DNA from: Luteipulveratus mongoliensis | GTDB taxonomy: Bacteria; Actinomycetota; Actinomycetes; Actinomycetales; Dermatophilaceae | Assembly (NCBI RefSeq): GCF_001190945.1 | Contig: NZ_CP011112.1 | Location: forward strand, 1,674,001-1,738,000 | DNA: 64,000 nucleotides | Direction of reading: 5' to 3' | In this document: piece by piece, positions 44,153 to 52,436 of the stretch | How the letters are laid out: every line of letters begins with the position of its first letter | Position numbering within the stretch: the first letter of the stretch is position 1 | Made by a program: the position numbers and the translations under genes | The notes under the pieces: model-generated | The model's database searches: none | Told to the model about the DNA's origin: nothing | The model's input: only the letters and a program-made list of their open reading frames with translations

Positions 44153-45121
44153 TCAGCCGCCCGGGCTCAGCACCCAGCGCTCGTAGTCGCTGGTCGTGAC
44201 GTTGCTGCCGCAGATGATGGTGGCCACCCGACGGCCGGCGAACCGTTCGCGGTCCTCGAGGATGGTGGCCAGACCGAGCGCGGCTGAGGGCTCGACGACG
44301 AGGCCAGCGTGCTCGTACAGCATCCGCATGCCGGTCTTGATGCTCTGCTCGCTGACGAGCGCGACGTCATCGACCACCACGAGGAGGTCTTCGAGCACCT
44401 CAGGGATGGGGCAACGTCCTGCGACCCCATCGGCGATGGTGTCGATCGTGTCGGTCTCCACGACCCGCCTCTGTCGCCAGGACAGCGCCATGGCCGGCGC
44501 CCCCTCGGGCTGGACAGCGATCACCCCGACGTCGGGCGCGAGGGACTTCAGGACGTGTCCGACGCCGCTGGCCAGCGCACCGCCGCCGAGCGCGATCAGG
44601 ACCGAGTCGAGCTCCGATCCGCTGTCCAGCAGCTCGAGGCCGATCGTCCCTGCGCCTTCGCAGGTCCCGAGGTCCTCGCTGTCCTCGACGAGATGCGCGT
44701 CGTCCTCCTGAGCAATCGTGCGCGCGACCACACGGGCGTCCTCGATGTCATCGCCCACGAGCCGAACGGTCGCGCCGAGAGCCCGGATGCGTTCAATCTT
44801 CAGGGGATTCGCGGTCCGCGCCGCGACCACCGTGACCGGGATGCCTCGCCGCGCACCGCTGTACGCCAGCGCCTGGCCGAGGTTGCCCGCGCTCGCGCAG
44901 ACGACGGCGGGCCGACCTTCGTGCTCGGCCAACCGTGACAGGACGGTCTCCGTACCGCGGCCCTTGAAGCAGCGCACCGGATTGAGCGTCTCGATCTTGA
45001 GGGAGATCGAGCAGCCGAGCTCTTCGCCCAACGAGATGCAGTCGTACAGAGGAGAGTCGAGGAACACCGGATCGATCGCCGTCCGTGCTCGACGGATGCG
45101 GTCGAGATCAAGGCGCACCAT
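44153..45121 (-). CDS. Threonine/serine dehydratase-like PLP enzyme
   Basis: A 322-residue fold-type-II PLP enzyme. The cofactor lysine is Lys53 in VRCFKGRGTE, the substrate loop SAGNLGQALA and the phosphate-binding GGGALASG are present. The family deaminates Thr or Ser, or racemises Ser; here the C-terminal regulatory ACT domain is absent, so it is the catabolic/biodegradative size. ATG 45121 is 26 nt after the normal stop of the MFS gene. The frame is continuous with the frameshifted MFS gene (see that entry). Confidence 0.9.
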   Translation of the reverse strand: MVRLDLDRIRRARTAIDPVFLDSPLYDCISLGEELGCSISLKIETLNPVRCFKGRGTETVLSRLAEHEGRPAVVCASAGNLGQALAYSGARRGIPVTVVAARTANPLKIERIRALGATVRLVGDDIEDARVVARTIAQEDDAHLVEDSEDLGTCEGAGTIGLELLDSGSELDSVLIALGGGALASGVGHVLKSLAPDVGVIAVQPEGAPAMALSWRQRRVVETDTIDTIADGVAGRCPIPEVLEDLLVVVDDVALVSEQSIKTGMRMLYEHAGLVVEPSAALGLATILEDRERFAGRRVATIICGSNVTTSDYERWVLSPGG

Positions 45122-45146
45122 GAGCGCCGATCGTAGGTCCCGCGCC

Positions 45147-46624
45147 TTATGCTGCCACCGCCCGGTCGCGGCGCAGCCAGAGCACGACCAGCATGATGGC
45201 GAGGCCGACCAGCGCGGCGACGTGGAAACCAGCGGTGAACGCCTCGCGGACGTGGTGCAGCAGCGCATCGTTGCTGCCGGCCTGCCGCAATCCGTCGACC
45301 CACGTCCCGTCGGCGTGGCCCGTGCTGGATCGGCGCGATAGGCGATGCTGCCGATGGTGCCCAGGACGACCAGGCCCATGGCGATACCGATCTCGTTCGC
45401 CGTCTGAGCCAGCGACGCAGCCGAGCCGGCGCGCTCCGCCGGCGCGCGCGAGATGACCGCGTTCATCAGGTACGGGAAGACCGCGCCGATCCCGGCGGTG
45501 GTGAGCAGGCTGGCGGCGGCGAAGACGGGCAGACCTCCGCGTCCCGTGGGCAGGACTATGTACAGCGCGAATCCCACGGTGAGCACCAGCAACGACACCA
45601 GAGCGACGCGGTCGGGGCGCAGCCGCTGGCCGAGCCACGGACCCAGGTTCGTCGCGACGATCATGGCCACCATCTGAGGCAGCATCCACAGGGCTGCGTG
45701 GAACGGCGAGAGGCCTTGCACGGCCTGCAGGTAGTACGCGACGAACAGCGACGTCCCGCCCATCAGCAGCGCGGTGAGGAAGAGCACGGTGAGGGTGCGC
45801 GCGACGCCCGGCGCTCGCAGCAGGCCCAGGTCGAGGAGCGGATCGACGAGCCGGCCCTGTCGGCGTACGAACCCGACGCCGGCGCCAAGACCGACGACAG
45901 CCGCGCCCATCGCGAGCGGCGTCCAGCCGTTGTTGACGACGGCCTTCAGGGCGTAGACCACGAGCAGGATCGAGCCGAGACACAGTGCGGCGCTCGCGAG
46001 GTCGGGACGAGCGGAGCCGGGCGACCGGTACTCCGGCAGCAGGCGGGGTGCGCCCAGCACCGTCACGACCATGACCGGTACGCCGATCAGGAACACCGAG
46101 CCCCACCACCAGTGCTCGATCATGATCCCGCCGAGCAGCGGTGCGGCGGCCATACCGGTGAGGAAGCACGTCATGTACGCGCCCAGGGCGGACACGCTCT
46201 GCTTCGGGTCCGGAAAGATCTGTCCGATGAGGGCCATCGAGGCCGGCATGATCGCTGCGCCGGCGACGCCCATCACGGCTCGGGTGGCGATGATCATCCA
46301 CGGCTCGCTGGAGAACGCGGCGAGCGCTGAGGCGCACGCGAACACCGCGGCGCACCAGACGATCAGGCGGCGTCTGCCGATCCGGTCGCCCAGCGCGCCC
46401 ATCGCGATCATCGTCCCGCCGACCATGAGGCCGTAGATGTCGTTCATCCAGAGCAGCTCGTTCGGCGAGGGATGCAGATCGGCGCTCATCCGGGGCAGCG
46501 CGACGGACAGCACACTGATGTCGATGGCGATCAGCAGGGAGGGCAGTGCGAGCAGGGCCAGCGCGAGGCGCGGCCGTCGGTGCGGGGTTGCCGGAGTGGC
46601 GGGGGTGGTCTCGGTCGTGGTCAC
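45147..46624 (-). pseudogene. DHA2-type MFS drug transporter with frameshift near 45,335
   Basis: The first 430 residues are a clear DHA2 (14-helix) exporter: motif A as GALGDRIGRRR, motif C-like ATRAVMGVAGAAIMP. After GSIAYRADP the reading frame loses sense, while the other frame continues as a normal C-terminus (STGHADGTWVDGLRQAGS ... LVVLWLRRDRAVAA-stop, TAA at 45149-45147). A 1-nt deletion (or 2-nt insertion) near 45,330-45,340 explains it; the span is 1478 nt, not a multiple of 3. The shifted frame then runs without a stop into the dehydratase gene. Possible sequencing error. GTG 46624 overlaps the upstream gene stop. Confidence 0.82.
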
Positions 46625-46947
46625 GACGGGTCTCCTTGGTGAGTGCGGTTGAAGATCAGGCGGGTGACGTCGGCGCCGTCGATGAGGGTGACCGCGCCCT
46701 CGGTGGCACCGAGCTCGGTCGCGTGCGCCCCGGCCCAGCGCGCGACGTCCAAGGCGTCGTTACCGGTCGCGGTCGGCGGCAGGGCGAGGACGACGCGCTG
46801 AGCTCGCTGGCACAGCAGCCGCGCCGCGCTCGGGTCGAGCAGCGCCACGAGGATCCGCTGTGCGCCTCGGGTGGCTCCGGGCCAGAACACGCGCGTCGTG
46901 ATCCGGCCGTGTCGGACGCGGAGTCGGAGCGTTGCTGTGGTGGTCAT
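46621..46947 (-). CDS. 108-residue protein, faint alpha/beta-hydrolase resemblance
   Basis: A soluble protein opening MTTTATLRLRVRHGRITTRVFWP. Segments such as RILVALLDPSAARLL and DALDVARWAGAHATELGA recall the strands before and after the oxyanion loop of hydrolase folds, but there is no nucleophile Ser or HGGG motif. It could be a degenerate half-hydrolase or unrelated. ATG 46947 is chosen because upstream residues are poor. It overlaps the MFS start by 4 nt and diverges from the LysR-hydrolase fusion gene. Confidence 0.6.
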   Translation of the reverse strand: MTTTATLRLRVRHGRITTRVFWPGATRGAQRILVALLDPSAARLLCQRAQRVVLALPPTATGNDALDVARWAGAHATELGATEGAVTLIDGADVTRLIFNRTHQGDPS

Positions 46948-47051
46948 GGATCGATGCTCTGGGAGGTTCGGCAACAACGGAATGACCGGTTCTGCATGGC
47001 CTGCTGTCAGCGGATGCATAACCATCTGCGGGGCCGCCTGCCGTCATCGGT

Positions 47052-48275
47052 GTGAGACTGATCGGCATGGGCGATGCCACCGTGCTGGCCATTCAGCCGG
47101 CACCTGATGCGATCGAGCTGCGACACCTGCGGGCCTTCGTGGCCGTTGCCGAGGAGCTGAACTTCAGCCGTGCCGCGGCCCGTCTCTATGTCAGCCAACC
47201 GGCCCTGAGCCGGCAGATCAGCGCGCTGGAGCGGCTCGTCGGCTGCGCGCTGCTGCGCCGGTCGACCCACGGGGTGGAGCTGACGCTGGCCGGCGACGCG
47301 CTGCTGAGCCGCGCCGGTCGACTGATCAGCGACCTCGATCACGCCGTCGCCGCGACGCGCTCCGTCGGCGGTGAGCTGGCCGAGCAGCTGACTCGGCTCT
47401 GGGCGACGTTCGTCGACGTCAACGCCACCGACGGCAACATCCGCGGTGTGCGCGCCGCGGTCGAGGAGCTGCACGCGAAGTTCCCGCCACCGAGCGAGGT
47501 GCAGATCGCGCCGACCACCGTGGGCGGCGTACCTGCGCTGCGGTCCATCCCGCCGGATGGGACCGGGGCGCCGATGCTGTTCCTGCACGGCGGCGGTCAC
47601 ATCGCCGGATCGGCGTACGGCTACCGGCATCTCGCGGGGGCCCTTGCGATGGTGGCCCGTCGGCCCGTGCTCACCCCCGACTTCCGGCTCGCGCCGGAGC
47701 ACCCCTTCCCGGCGGCCCTCGACGACGCCACGAACGCGTACCTCGCGTTGCTCGACGACGAGGCCGTCGACACCGACGACCTCGTGGTGGCCGGTGACTC
47801 CTCCGGGGGTGGTCTGCTGATGAGCCTGCTGCTCGCCCTGCGCGGCAGCGGGCGCCCGCTACCGCAGCGCGCGTTGCTCATGTGTCCCTGGCTGGATCTG
47901 ACAGGTGCCGGCCAGGAGCATCAGGCGACGGACGCTCCGCCCATCGTGACGCCCGAGCAGGTCGCGTGGCTGGCCGGGATGTACGCCGCCGGTCGCCCTG
48001 ACGATCCGCTGCTCAGTCCGTTGACCGCGGACCTGTCGGGCCTGCCGCCGCTGCTCGTCCAGGGCGGCACCGGCGACAACTTGGTGCACGACGCCAAGCT
48101 CTTGGTCCAACGCGCGGTCGAGGCCGGAGTCGATGCCTCACTGGACCTCTACCCGGTGCCGACCCACGACTTCCATCTGTTCTGGACGTTCCTGCCGGAG
48201 GCCGTGGACGCCCTGCAGCGAGCGGGCGAGTTCCTCGGTGCAGATGCGGGCCGGGCCCGAGCAGACGCCGGCTGA
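47052..48275 (+). CDS. LysR-type DNA-binding domain fused to an HSL-family alpha/beta hydrolase
   Basis: A 407-residue protein. Residues about 20-80 are a standard LysR helix-turn-helix (FVAVAEELNFSRAAARLYVSQPALSRQI). The usual periplasmic-binding-like effector domain is absent. Instead, residues about 150-400 form a hormone-sensitive-lipase-type hydrolase with oxyanion motif HGGG (179-182), nucleophile Ser250 in GDSSGG, Asp342 and His372. All catalytic residues are intact. A linker of about 60 residues connects them. It may be a regulator that senses or cleaves its own ligand. Start is GTG 47052 or ATG 47067. Confidence 0.9.
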   Translation: MRLIGMGDATVLAIQPAPDAIELRHLRAFVAVAEELNFSRAAARLYVSQPALSRQISALERLVGCALLRRSTHGVELTLAGDALLSRAGRLISDLDHAVAATRSVGGELAEQLTRLWATFVDVNATDGNIRGVRAAVEELHAKFPPPSEVQIAPTTVGGVPALRSIPPDGTGAPMLFLHGGGHIAGSAYGYRHLAGALAMVARRPVLTPDFRLAPEHPFPAALDDATNAYLALLDDEAVDTDDLVVAGDSSGGGLLMSLLLALRGSGRPLPQRALLMCPWLDLTGAGQEHQATDAPPIVTPEQVAWLAGMYAAGRPDDPLLSPLTADLSGLPPLLVQGGTGDNLVHDAKLLVQRAVEAGVDASLDLYPVPTHDFHLFWTFLPEAVDALQRAGEFLGADAGRARADAG

Positions 48276-48291
48276 CGGTGTCGCGTGCGCC

Positions 48292-49101
48292 TCACGCGAG
48301 GAAGGCGGCGAGCAGCTCTCCCGTGAGCGCTGGGCTCTCGAGCATCGGCGTGTGGCCGATGCCGGGCAACAGCTCGAGCCGAGCCCCCGCGATGGTCCGG
48401 TAGTCCTCGGCCGCACTTGAGCGCCAGCGACGGTCATCCACACCGAAGATGACCAGCGTCGGGACATCGAGATCTGCCAGACGCAACGGGACACTGCGCT
48501 CGCCGACGTAGGCGAGCCCCGCCTTCGGTGTCTGTGAAAACGCTTGGTACGTCATCGCTTTCACGTCCGCAACGATCTGATCGGAGAGATCGATGTCGCC
48601 GGAGACCGCCCCGGTCAAGCCCTCGCGGATGCTGCTGTCCGACCGCAGGCGCCAGGCCAGCGGTCCGATGCCACGGAGTGCCACCAGCCGGCTCGCACGA
48701 CCCTGTGCTCGGAAGGCGTCGGGGTGCGGTCCGGTGTCGATGAGAGCGAGGCGGGTGACGAGGTCGGGCCGCTGCTCGGCGAGCGCCGTCGCCACCTGCC
48801 CACCGGTGGAGTGGCCGACGACGGCACAGGTCTCGACGCCGAGCGCGTCCGCGACCGCAGCAATACGCCGTGCTTGATCAGCGATGCCGTAGCCGGTGGT
48901 CGAGCTGGTCGACCGGCCGTGCCCGAGCAGATCGACCCGGACCACGCGACGGTCAGCCGCGAGCGCTGGGACGAGAGGTTCCCACCAGAGGGTCGAGCCG
49001 GCGTACCCATGGATCAGGACGACGACAGAGGCGTCCGACGGCCCGTCCTCGACGACGTACATCTCGCCGCCGTCGACCGGGACGTGCTGGCCGGTCGGCA
49101 T
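48292..49101 (-). CDS. Alpha/beta hydrolase
   Basis: A 269-residue single-domain hydrolase: oxyanion region IHGYAGSTLWW, nucleophile elbow GHSTGG (Ser about 96), Asp in FGVDDRRW and catalytic His in GIGHTPML. Size and motifs fit esterases or lactonases of the epoxide-hydrolase-like group. It lies 3 nt after the lipase stop, so the two are co-transcribed; it may act on the lipase product. Confidence 0.92.
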   Translation of the reverse strand: MPTGQHVPVDGGEMYVVEDGPSDASVVVLIHGYAGSTLWWEPLVPALAADRRVVRVDLLGHGRSTSSTTGYGIADQARRIAAVADALGVETCAVVGHSTGGQVATALAEQRPDLVTRLALIDTGPHPDAFRAQGRASRLVALRGIGPLAWRLRSDSSIREGLTGAVSGDIDLSDQIVADVKAMTYQAFSQTPKAGLAYVGERSVPLRLADLDVPTLVIFGVDDRRWRSSAAEDYRTIAGARLELLPGIGHTPMLESPALTGELLAAFLA

Positions 49102-49104
49102 CGG

Positions 49105-50427
49105 TCAGGAACGGCCGGGGATCAGTCCGCGGCCGGTGAACACGCGCCCGCAGACCTCGAGCATGCGTAGACCCGAGCGCAGGTGGCTGACCGAGCTCAG
49201 CACGGTGCGTACGGTGCTCGTCGAGGGCGCCGGCAGCGGCAGCCCCTCGAACCGGTCGCCCAGCCAGCCGAGGACCGTCGGGCCGGAGAAGATGTGCAGC
49301 GTGAAGTGCTCGCTCAGCCCATCGCGCAGGTAGGTGACCTGAGCACCTCGGCGCACGAATCCCTCGACCATCTGGTCGATTCCGGCGACCGGGACGATCT
49401 GGTCGCGGACCGCTTGGAGGATGAGCAGCGGCATCGCCGGTGTGCCCATGCCGGGCCGGATGTCGGCGAAGATCTCTTGCATCTCGGGCAGATCAAGGAA
49501 CGCCTCGACGGGGATGTCGAGGTGCTTGCCGAAGTCGGTGAACGCGAGCTTGGTGACTGCCTGAGCCGTCGACATCTCGGTGGCGCGGTCGATGAGCTCG
49601 CGACCTTCGTCGTTGACGTGGGTGTCGACGATCGCTCGCATCGACGGATAGATCCGCACCAGGCTCGCGATCACCAGGCCCGCGAGACCGGCGAACATGT
49701 GGCCGTTCGCGCGTCGGAACACGCCCTCCGGGTCACCCACGGGTGAGCCCAGGACGGCGCCGGCGATGTTGAGCTCGGGCGCGTAGTCGTCGGCCATCTC
49801 GGCCGCCCACGACGTGCCCCAACCACCACCGGAGTAGCCCCAGAGCGCGACGGGAGACTGCTCCGTCAAGCCGAAGTCGTTGTGCTGCAACGCTGCTCGG
49901 ATGCCGTCGAGCGCGCAGCTGCCGGACTCGCGGGGGGCACCCCAGTCGCCGTGCTGCCCCTCGTGGTCGGGGACGGAGACCGCCCAACCCTTGGCGAGCG
50001 CGTTGGCGATCAGCAAAAGCTCGAGCTGGACGACCTCGCCGGTGATCGGCGCGCCACGTTGCAGTGTGTACGAGGGGAAGGCCTCGCGGGCGAGCGCGTC
50101 GATGGCGCACTGGTAGGAGACCAGCGGGCGGTCCTGCTGCGGCTCGGCGCCGTCGGCGAGGAGCACGGTCGTGACCGTCGTGGTGGGCGCCCGGTGCATG
50201 TCCTCGGTGCGGTAGAGCAGCTGGACGGCCTTGGCTCGCAGCGGCACCAGGCCGAGGAAGGCGATGCCCACGTCACGGCTGCGCAAGATGCTGCCGTGGG
50301 GCGCCGCCTGCCAGCCGAGAGGGGCGTCGTAGAAGGGATCGTTCTCGGGTTCGGCGGGCCGTCCGGGCTCACGCTCCCAGTGCTCGACCGGGGCGGTCCA
50401 CGTCGACTCGATGGCCGCACTGCCCAT
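49105..50427 (-). CDS. Secretory-lipase-family (LIP) lipase
   Basis: A 440-residue alpha/beta hydrolase of the LIP family (Candida CALB-like/mycobacterial LipX-like group). The nucleophile lies in LWGYSGGGWGTSWAAE, and the oxyanion segment is SVPDHEGQHGDWG. There is a C-terminal lid/cap region. No signal peptide is evident at MGSAAIEST, so it may be cytoplasmic or exported by a non-classical route. ATG 50427 lies 7 nt after AAGGGAG. The gene is upstream of an alpha/beta hydrolase and diverges in control from a TetR gene. Confidence 0.9.
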   Translation of the reverse strand: MGSAAIESTWTAPVEHWEREPGRPAEPENDPFYDAPLGWQAAPHGSILRSRDVGIAFLGLVPLRAKAVQLLYRTEDMHRAPTTTVTTVLLADGAEPQQDRPLVSYQCAIDALAREAFPSYTLQRGAPITGEVVQLELLLIANALAKGWAVSVPDHEGQHGDWGAPRESGSCALDGIRAALQHNDFGLTEQSPVALWGYSGGGWGTSWAAEMADDYAPELNIAGAVLGSPVGDPEGVFRRANGHMFAGLAGLVIASLVRIYPSMRAIVDTHVNDEGRELIDRATEMSTAQAVTKLAFTDFGKHLDIPVEAFLDLPEMQEIFADIRPGMGTPAMPLLILQAVRDQIVPVAGIDQMVEGFVRRGAQVTYLRDGLSEHFTLHIFSGPTVLGWLGDRFEGLPLPAPSTSTVRTVLSSVSHLRSGLRMLEVCGRVFTGRGLIPGRS

Positions 50428-50457
50428 GTTCGCGCTCCCTTGCACGTCGCAGGCATC

Positions 50458-50477
50458 GTTACCTACGGCTTAGTAAC
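50458..50477. promoter_or_regulatory. Inverted repeat upstream of the lipase operon
   Basis: GTTAC (50458-50462) and GTAAC (50473-50477) are inverted around 10 bp, 31 bp upstream of the lipase start. It could be an operator for the adjacent TetR protein, although that gene's own upstream site looks different. Confidence 0.4.
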
Positions 50478-50568
50478 CTAACCGCTCGATGCCTTCGGGG
50501 GTACAACCCTCGGATGTCAGATGTCCTTTCGTGATGTCGGACCGGACAGCGGCGCCCGCGGTTCCGCC

Positions 50569-51219
50569 TCAACCTGCATCTCTGGTCTGGTCACGACTGA
50601 GGCCAGGCATCGGCGGGGCGTGGTGGGGCAGGGGAGTGCTGGCGGCCGACGGTCGCAGTCCATCGCTGATGACCTGGAGGTAGCGCTCCCACAGGTCGGG
50701 GTCCTCGGTGTCGCCGAGGCCGGGCAGGGGCGCCCGGACTGCCGCCACGATCAGGGGCGGCAGGTCGGTCGCCGCGATGTCCGTACGCAGGACGCCGGCT
50801 GCGTGGGCGCGCGCCACGATGCCCTCGAGCAGCTCCAGGGCCCGCACCTGTAGTGCGTCGTTGTCCGGCAGCTCGACGACGTGCTCGGCGATGAGCAGCT
50901 CGGTCACGGCCCGGTCCGCTGCGACCACCGACCCGAACTCGTGCAGCGCCGTACGAAGGGCTACCTCGGGATCCTCGATGTCGGCGGCGGCCTCGATAGC
51001 CTCGATCACCGTCTGGATGCGGTCTGCGAGCACCGCGGTCAGCAACCTGGTGCGATCCGGGAAGTGCCGGTACAGCGTGCCCGAGCCCACGCCAGCAGTG
51101 CGCGCGATCTCGTCCATGCTGACGGCCGTGCCCCGCTGCGCGAGCAGTGTGCGCGTCGCGACGAGCAGGCGGTCGCGGTTGCGTCGCGCGTCCGCCCGCA
51201 GTGGCTGCTCGGAGGCCAT
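50569..51219 (-). CDS. TetR-family transcriptional regulator
   Basis: A 216-residue TetR protein with helix-turn-helix MDEIARTAGVGSGTLYRHFPDRTRLL and a C-terminal domain of the common TetR_C type. It is transcribed on the same strand as the lipase operon and lies just upstream of it, 142 nt from the lipase start. It may control that operon and itself. Confidence 0.93.
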   Translation of the reverse strand: MASEQPLRADARRNRDRLLVATRTLLAQRGTAVSMDEIARTAGVGSGTLYRHFPDRTRLLTAVLADRIQTVIEAIEAAADIEDPEVALRTALHEFGSVVAADRAVTELLIAEHVVELPDNDALQVRALELLEGIVARAHAAGVLRTDIAATDLPPLIVAAVRAPLPGLGDTEDPDLWERYLQVISDGLRPSAASTPLPHHAPPMPGLSRDQTRDAG

Positions 51220-51260
51220 GGAACGAGGTTAACAAGTGAAGCGGCGAGGCCGTCTCCAAT

Positions 51261-51277
51261 CGGGGACCGTGTCCCCG
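51261..51277. promoter_or_regulatory. Perfect inverted repeat upstream of the TetR gene
   Basis: CGGGGAC, a 3-nt centre CGT, and GTCCCCG make a perfect palindrome 42 bp upstream of the TetR start. Autorepressor sites of this size are common in the family. Confidence 0.55.
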
Positions 51278-51362
51278 TTTGCTGCTAACCTGGACATTGC
51301 CGGCGATCGGCGAGGTCAGCCTCGCCGCGCGCCGGACCAGGCGACCGGCAATGGAGGCGGCG

Positions 51363-51776
51363 ATGGATCGGATTGTGGTGGGCATCCTGGGGGACGAGAG
51401 CCCCGCCGACCTCCACGCCCTGATCCGCGCACGGGAGATCGCCCTCTCGTCGGGCGCCGGCGTCACGGTGCTGCGGCTGCGGATGATGCCGGGCTGGGCC
51501 CTCTTGCTGTCATCGGCCTGGCCCATGGCGTGCGCCGCGACGAGCACCAACGAGAACCAGGCCGTGACCCGCGCGTACCACCTCGCACGGCAGCAGCTCG
51601 ACGGCAAGGGCATCCGCTGGGAGACGAAGTTCGCCTCGCCGGTCAACGTGCGCGGCCTCATCAGGTATGCGACGTCGGTGGGCGCCGACCTGATCGTGCA
51701 GCCCGGCACGACCGAGCTGCCCTCTCGCCGCGACCACTCGAACGACCCCCGGCCGCCGGTTCTCGAAGTGCTCTGA
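51363..51776 (+). CDS. Universal-stress-protein-like protein
   Basis: A 137-residue protein with a Usp-like start (MDRIVVGILGDESPADLHALIRAREIALSSGAGVTVLRL) and a late strand ATSVGADLIVQPG. The ATP-binding GxxGxxxxxxxxxG(S/T) loop of UspA is not present, so it probably does not bind ATP. ATG 51363 has GGAGGCGG at the right distance. It is divergent from TetR and convergent with the NarL-type operon. Confidence 0.72.
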   Translation: MDRIVVGILGDESPADLHALIRAREIALSSGAGVTVLRLRMMPGWALLLSSAWPMACAATSTNENQAVTRAYHLARQQLDGKGIRWETKFASPVNVRGLIRYATSVGADLIVQPGTTELPSRRDHSNDPRPPVLEVL

Positions 51777-51785
51777 GCGGGCTGG

Positions 51786-52436
51786 TCAGGCGAGGCCGTT
51801 GCGGAACGCGTAGCTGACGGCCTGGGCTCGATGGGTCACACCCAGCTTCGCGAAGACCCGGTTGACGTGCGTCTTGACGGTTCCTTCGCTGATGACCAGA
51901 CGTTCGGCGATCTCAGGGTTGGCCAGGCCCTCGGCGATCAGGCGCAGCACCTCGCTCTCGCGCGTCGTCAGAGGCTCGATGAGTACGTCGGGCGTGCCGG
52001 CCGCCGGCATCTTCGCCACGGCGTCGATGAGATGGCGCTGCACGGCGAGGTCGAGGGTCGGCTGATCGTCGATCGCGCGGCGCAGTGCTTCCAGGATCTG
52101 TACGCCGCCCGCGTCCTTGGTCAGATAGCCGACCGCTCCCGCACGCAGTGCGTCCAGGACGGACCGGTCGTCGGAGTAGGTCGTGAGGATGACCACGGGC
52201 AGGCCCGGCCAGCGTTCGGCGATCGCGCGCGTCGCCTCGACGCCGTCGCAGCGCGGCATCCGCAGGTCCATCAGCACCACCTCCGGCGCGTGCCTCTCAA
52301 CCAGCTCGAGCGCCTCGACACCGTCGGCCGCTTCCGCGACGACCTCGACCTCGAGCAGCTCCAGAACCATGCGCAATCCCTCGCGGACGACACGTTGGTC
52401 GTCCGCGAGCAGGACCCGAATCTGCTTGTCGCTCAT
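51786..52436 (-). CDS. NarL/LuxR-family response regulator
   Basis: A 216-residue regulator. Receiver domain with Asp57 (VVLMDLRMPRCDG) and a C-terminal LuxR helix-turn-helix (LTTRESEVLRLIAEGLANPEIAERLVISEGTVKTHV). Its ATG overlaps the stop of the histidine kinase (ATGA), so kinase and regulator are coupled. Confidence 0.95.
   Translation of the reverse strand: MSDKQIRVLLADDQRVVREGLRMVLELLEVEVVAEAADGVEALELVERHAPEVVLMDLRMPRCDGVEATRAIAERWPGLPVVILTTYSDDRSVLDALRAGAVGYLTKDAGGVQILEALRRAIDDQPTLDLAVQRHLIDAVAKMPAAGTPDVLIEPLTTRESEVLRLIAEGLANPEIAERLVISEGTVKTHVNRVFAKLGVTHRAQAVSYAFRNGLA

Noticed and set aside
46993-47018. TGCAT-16-ATGCA inverted repeat as a LysR site
   Set aside because: The arms are short and the T-N11-A core is not clear. 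I could not separate it from chance.
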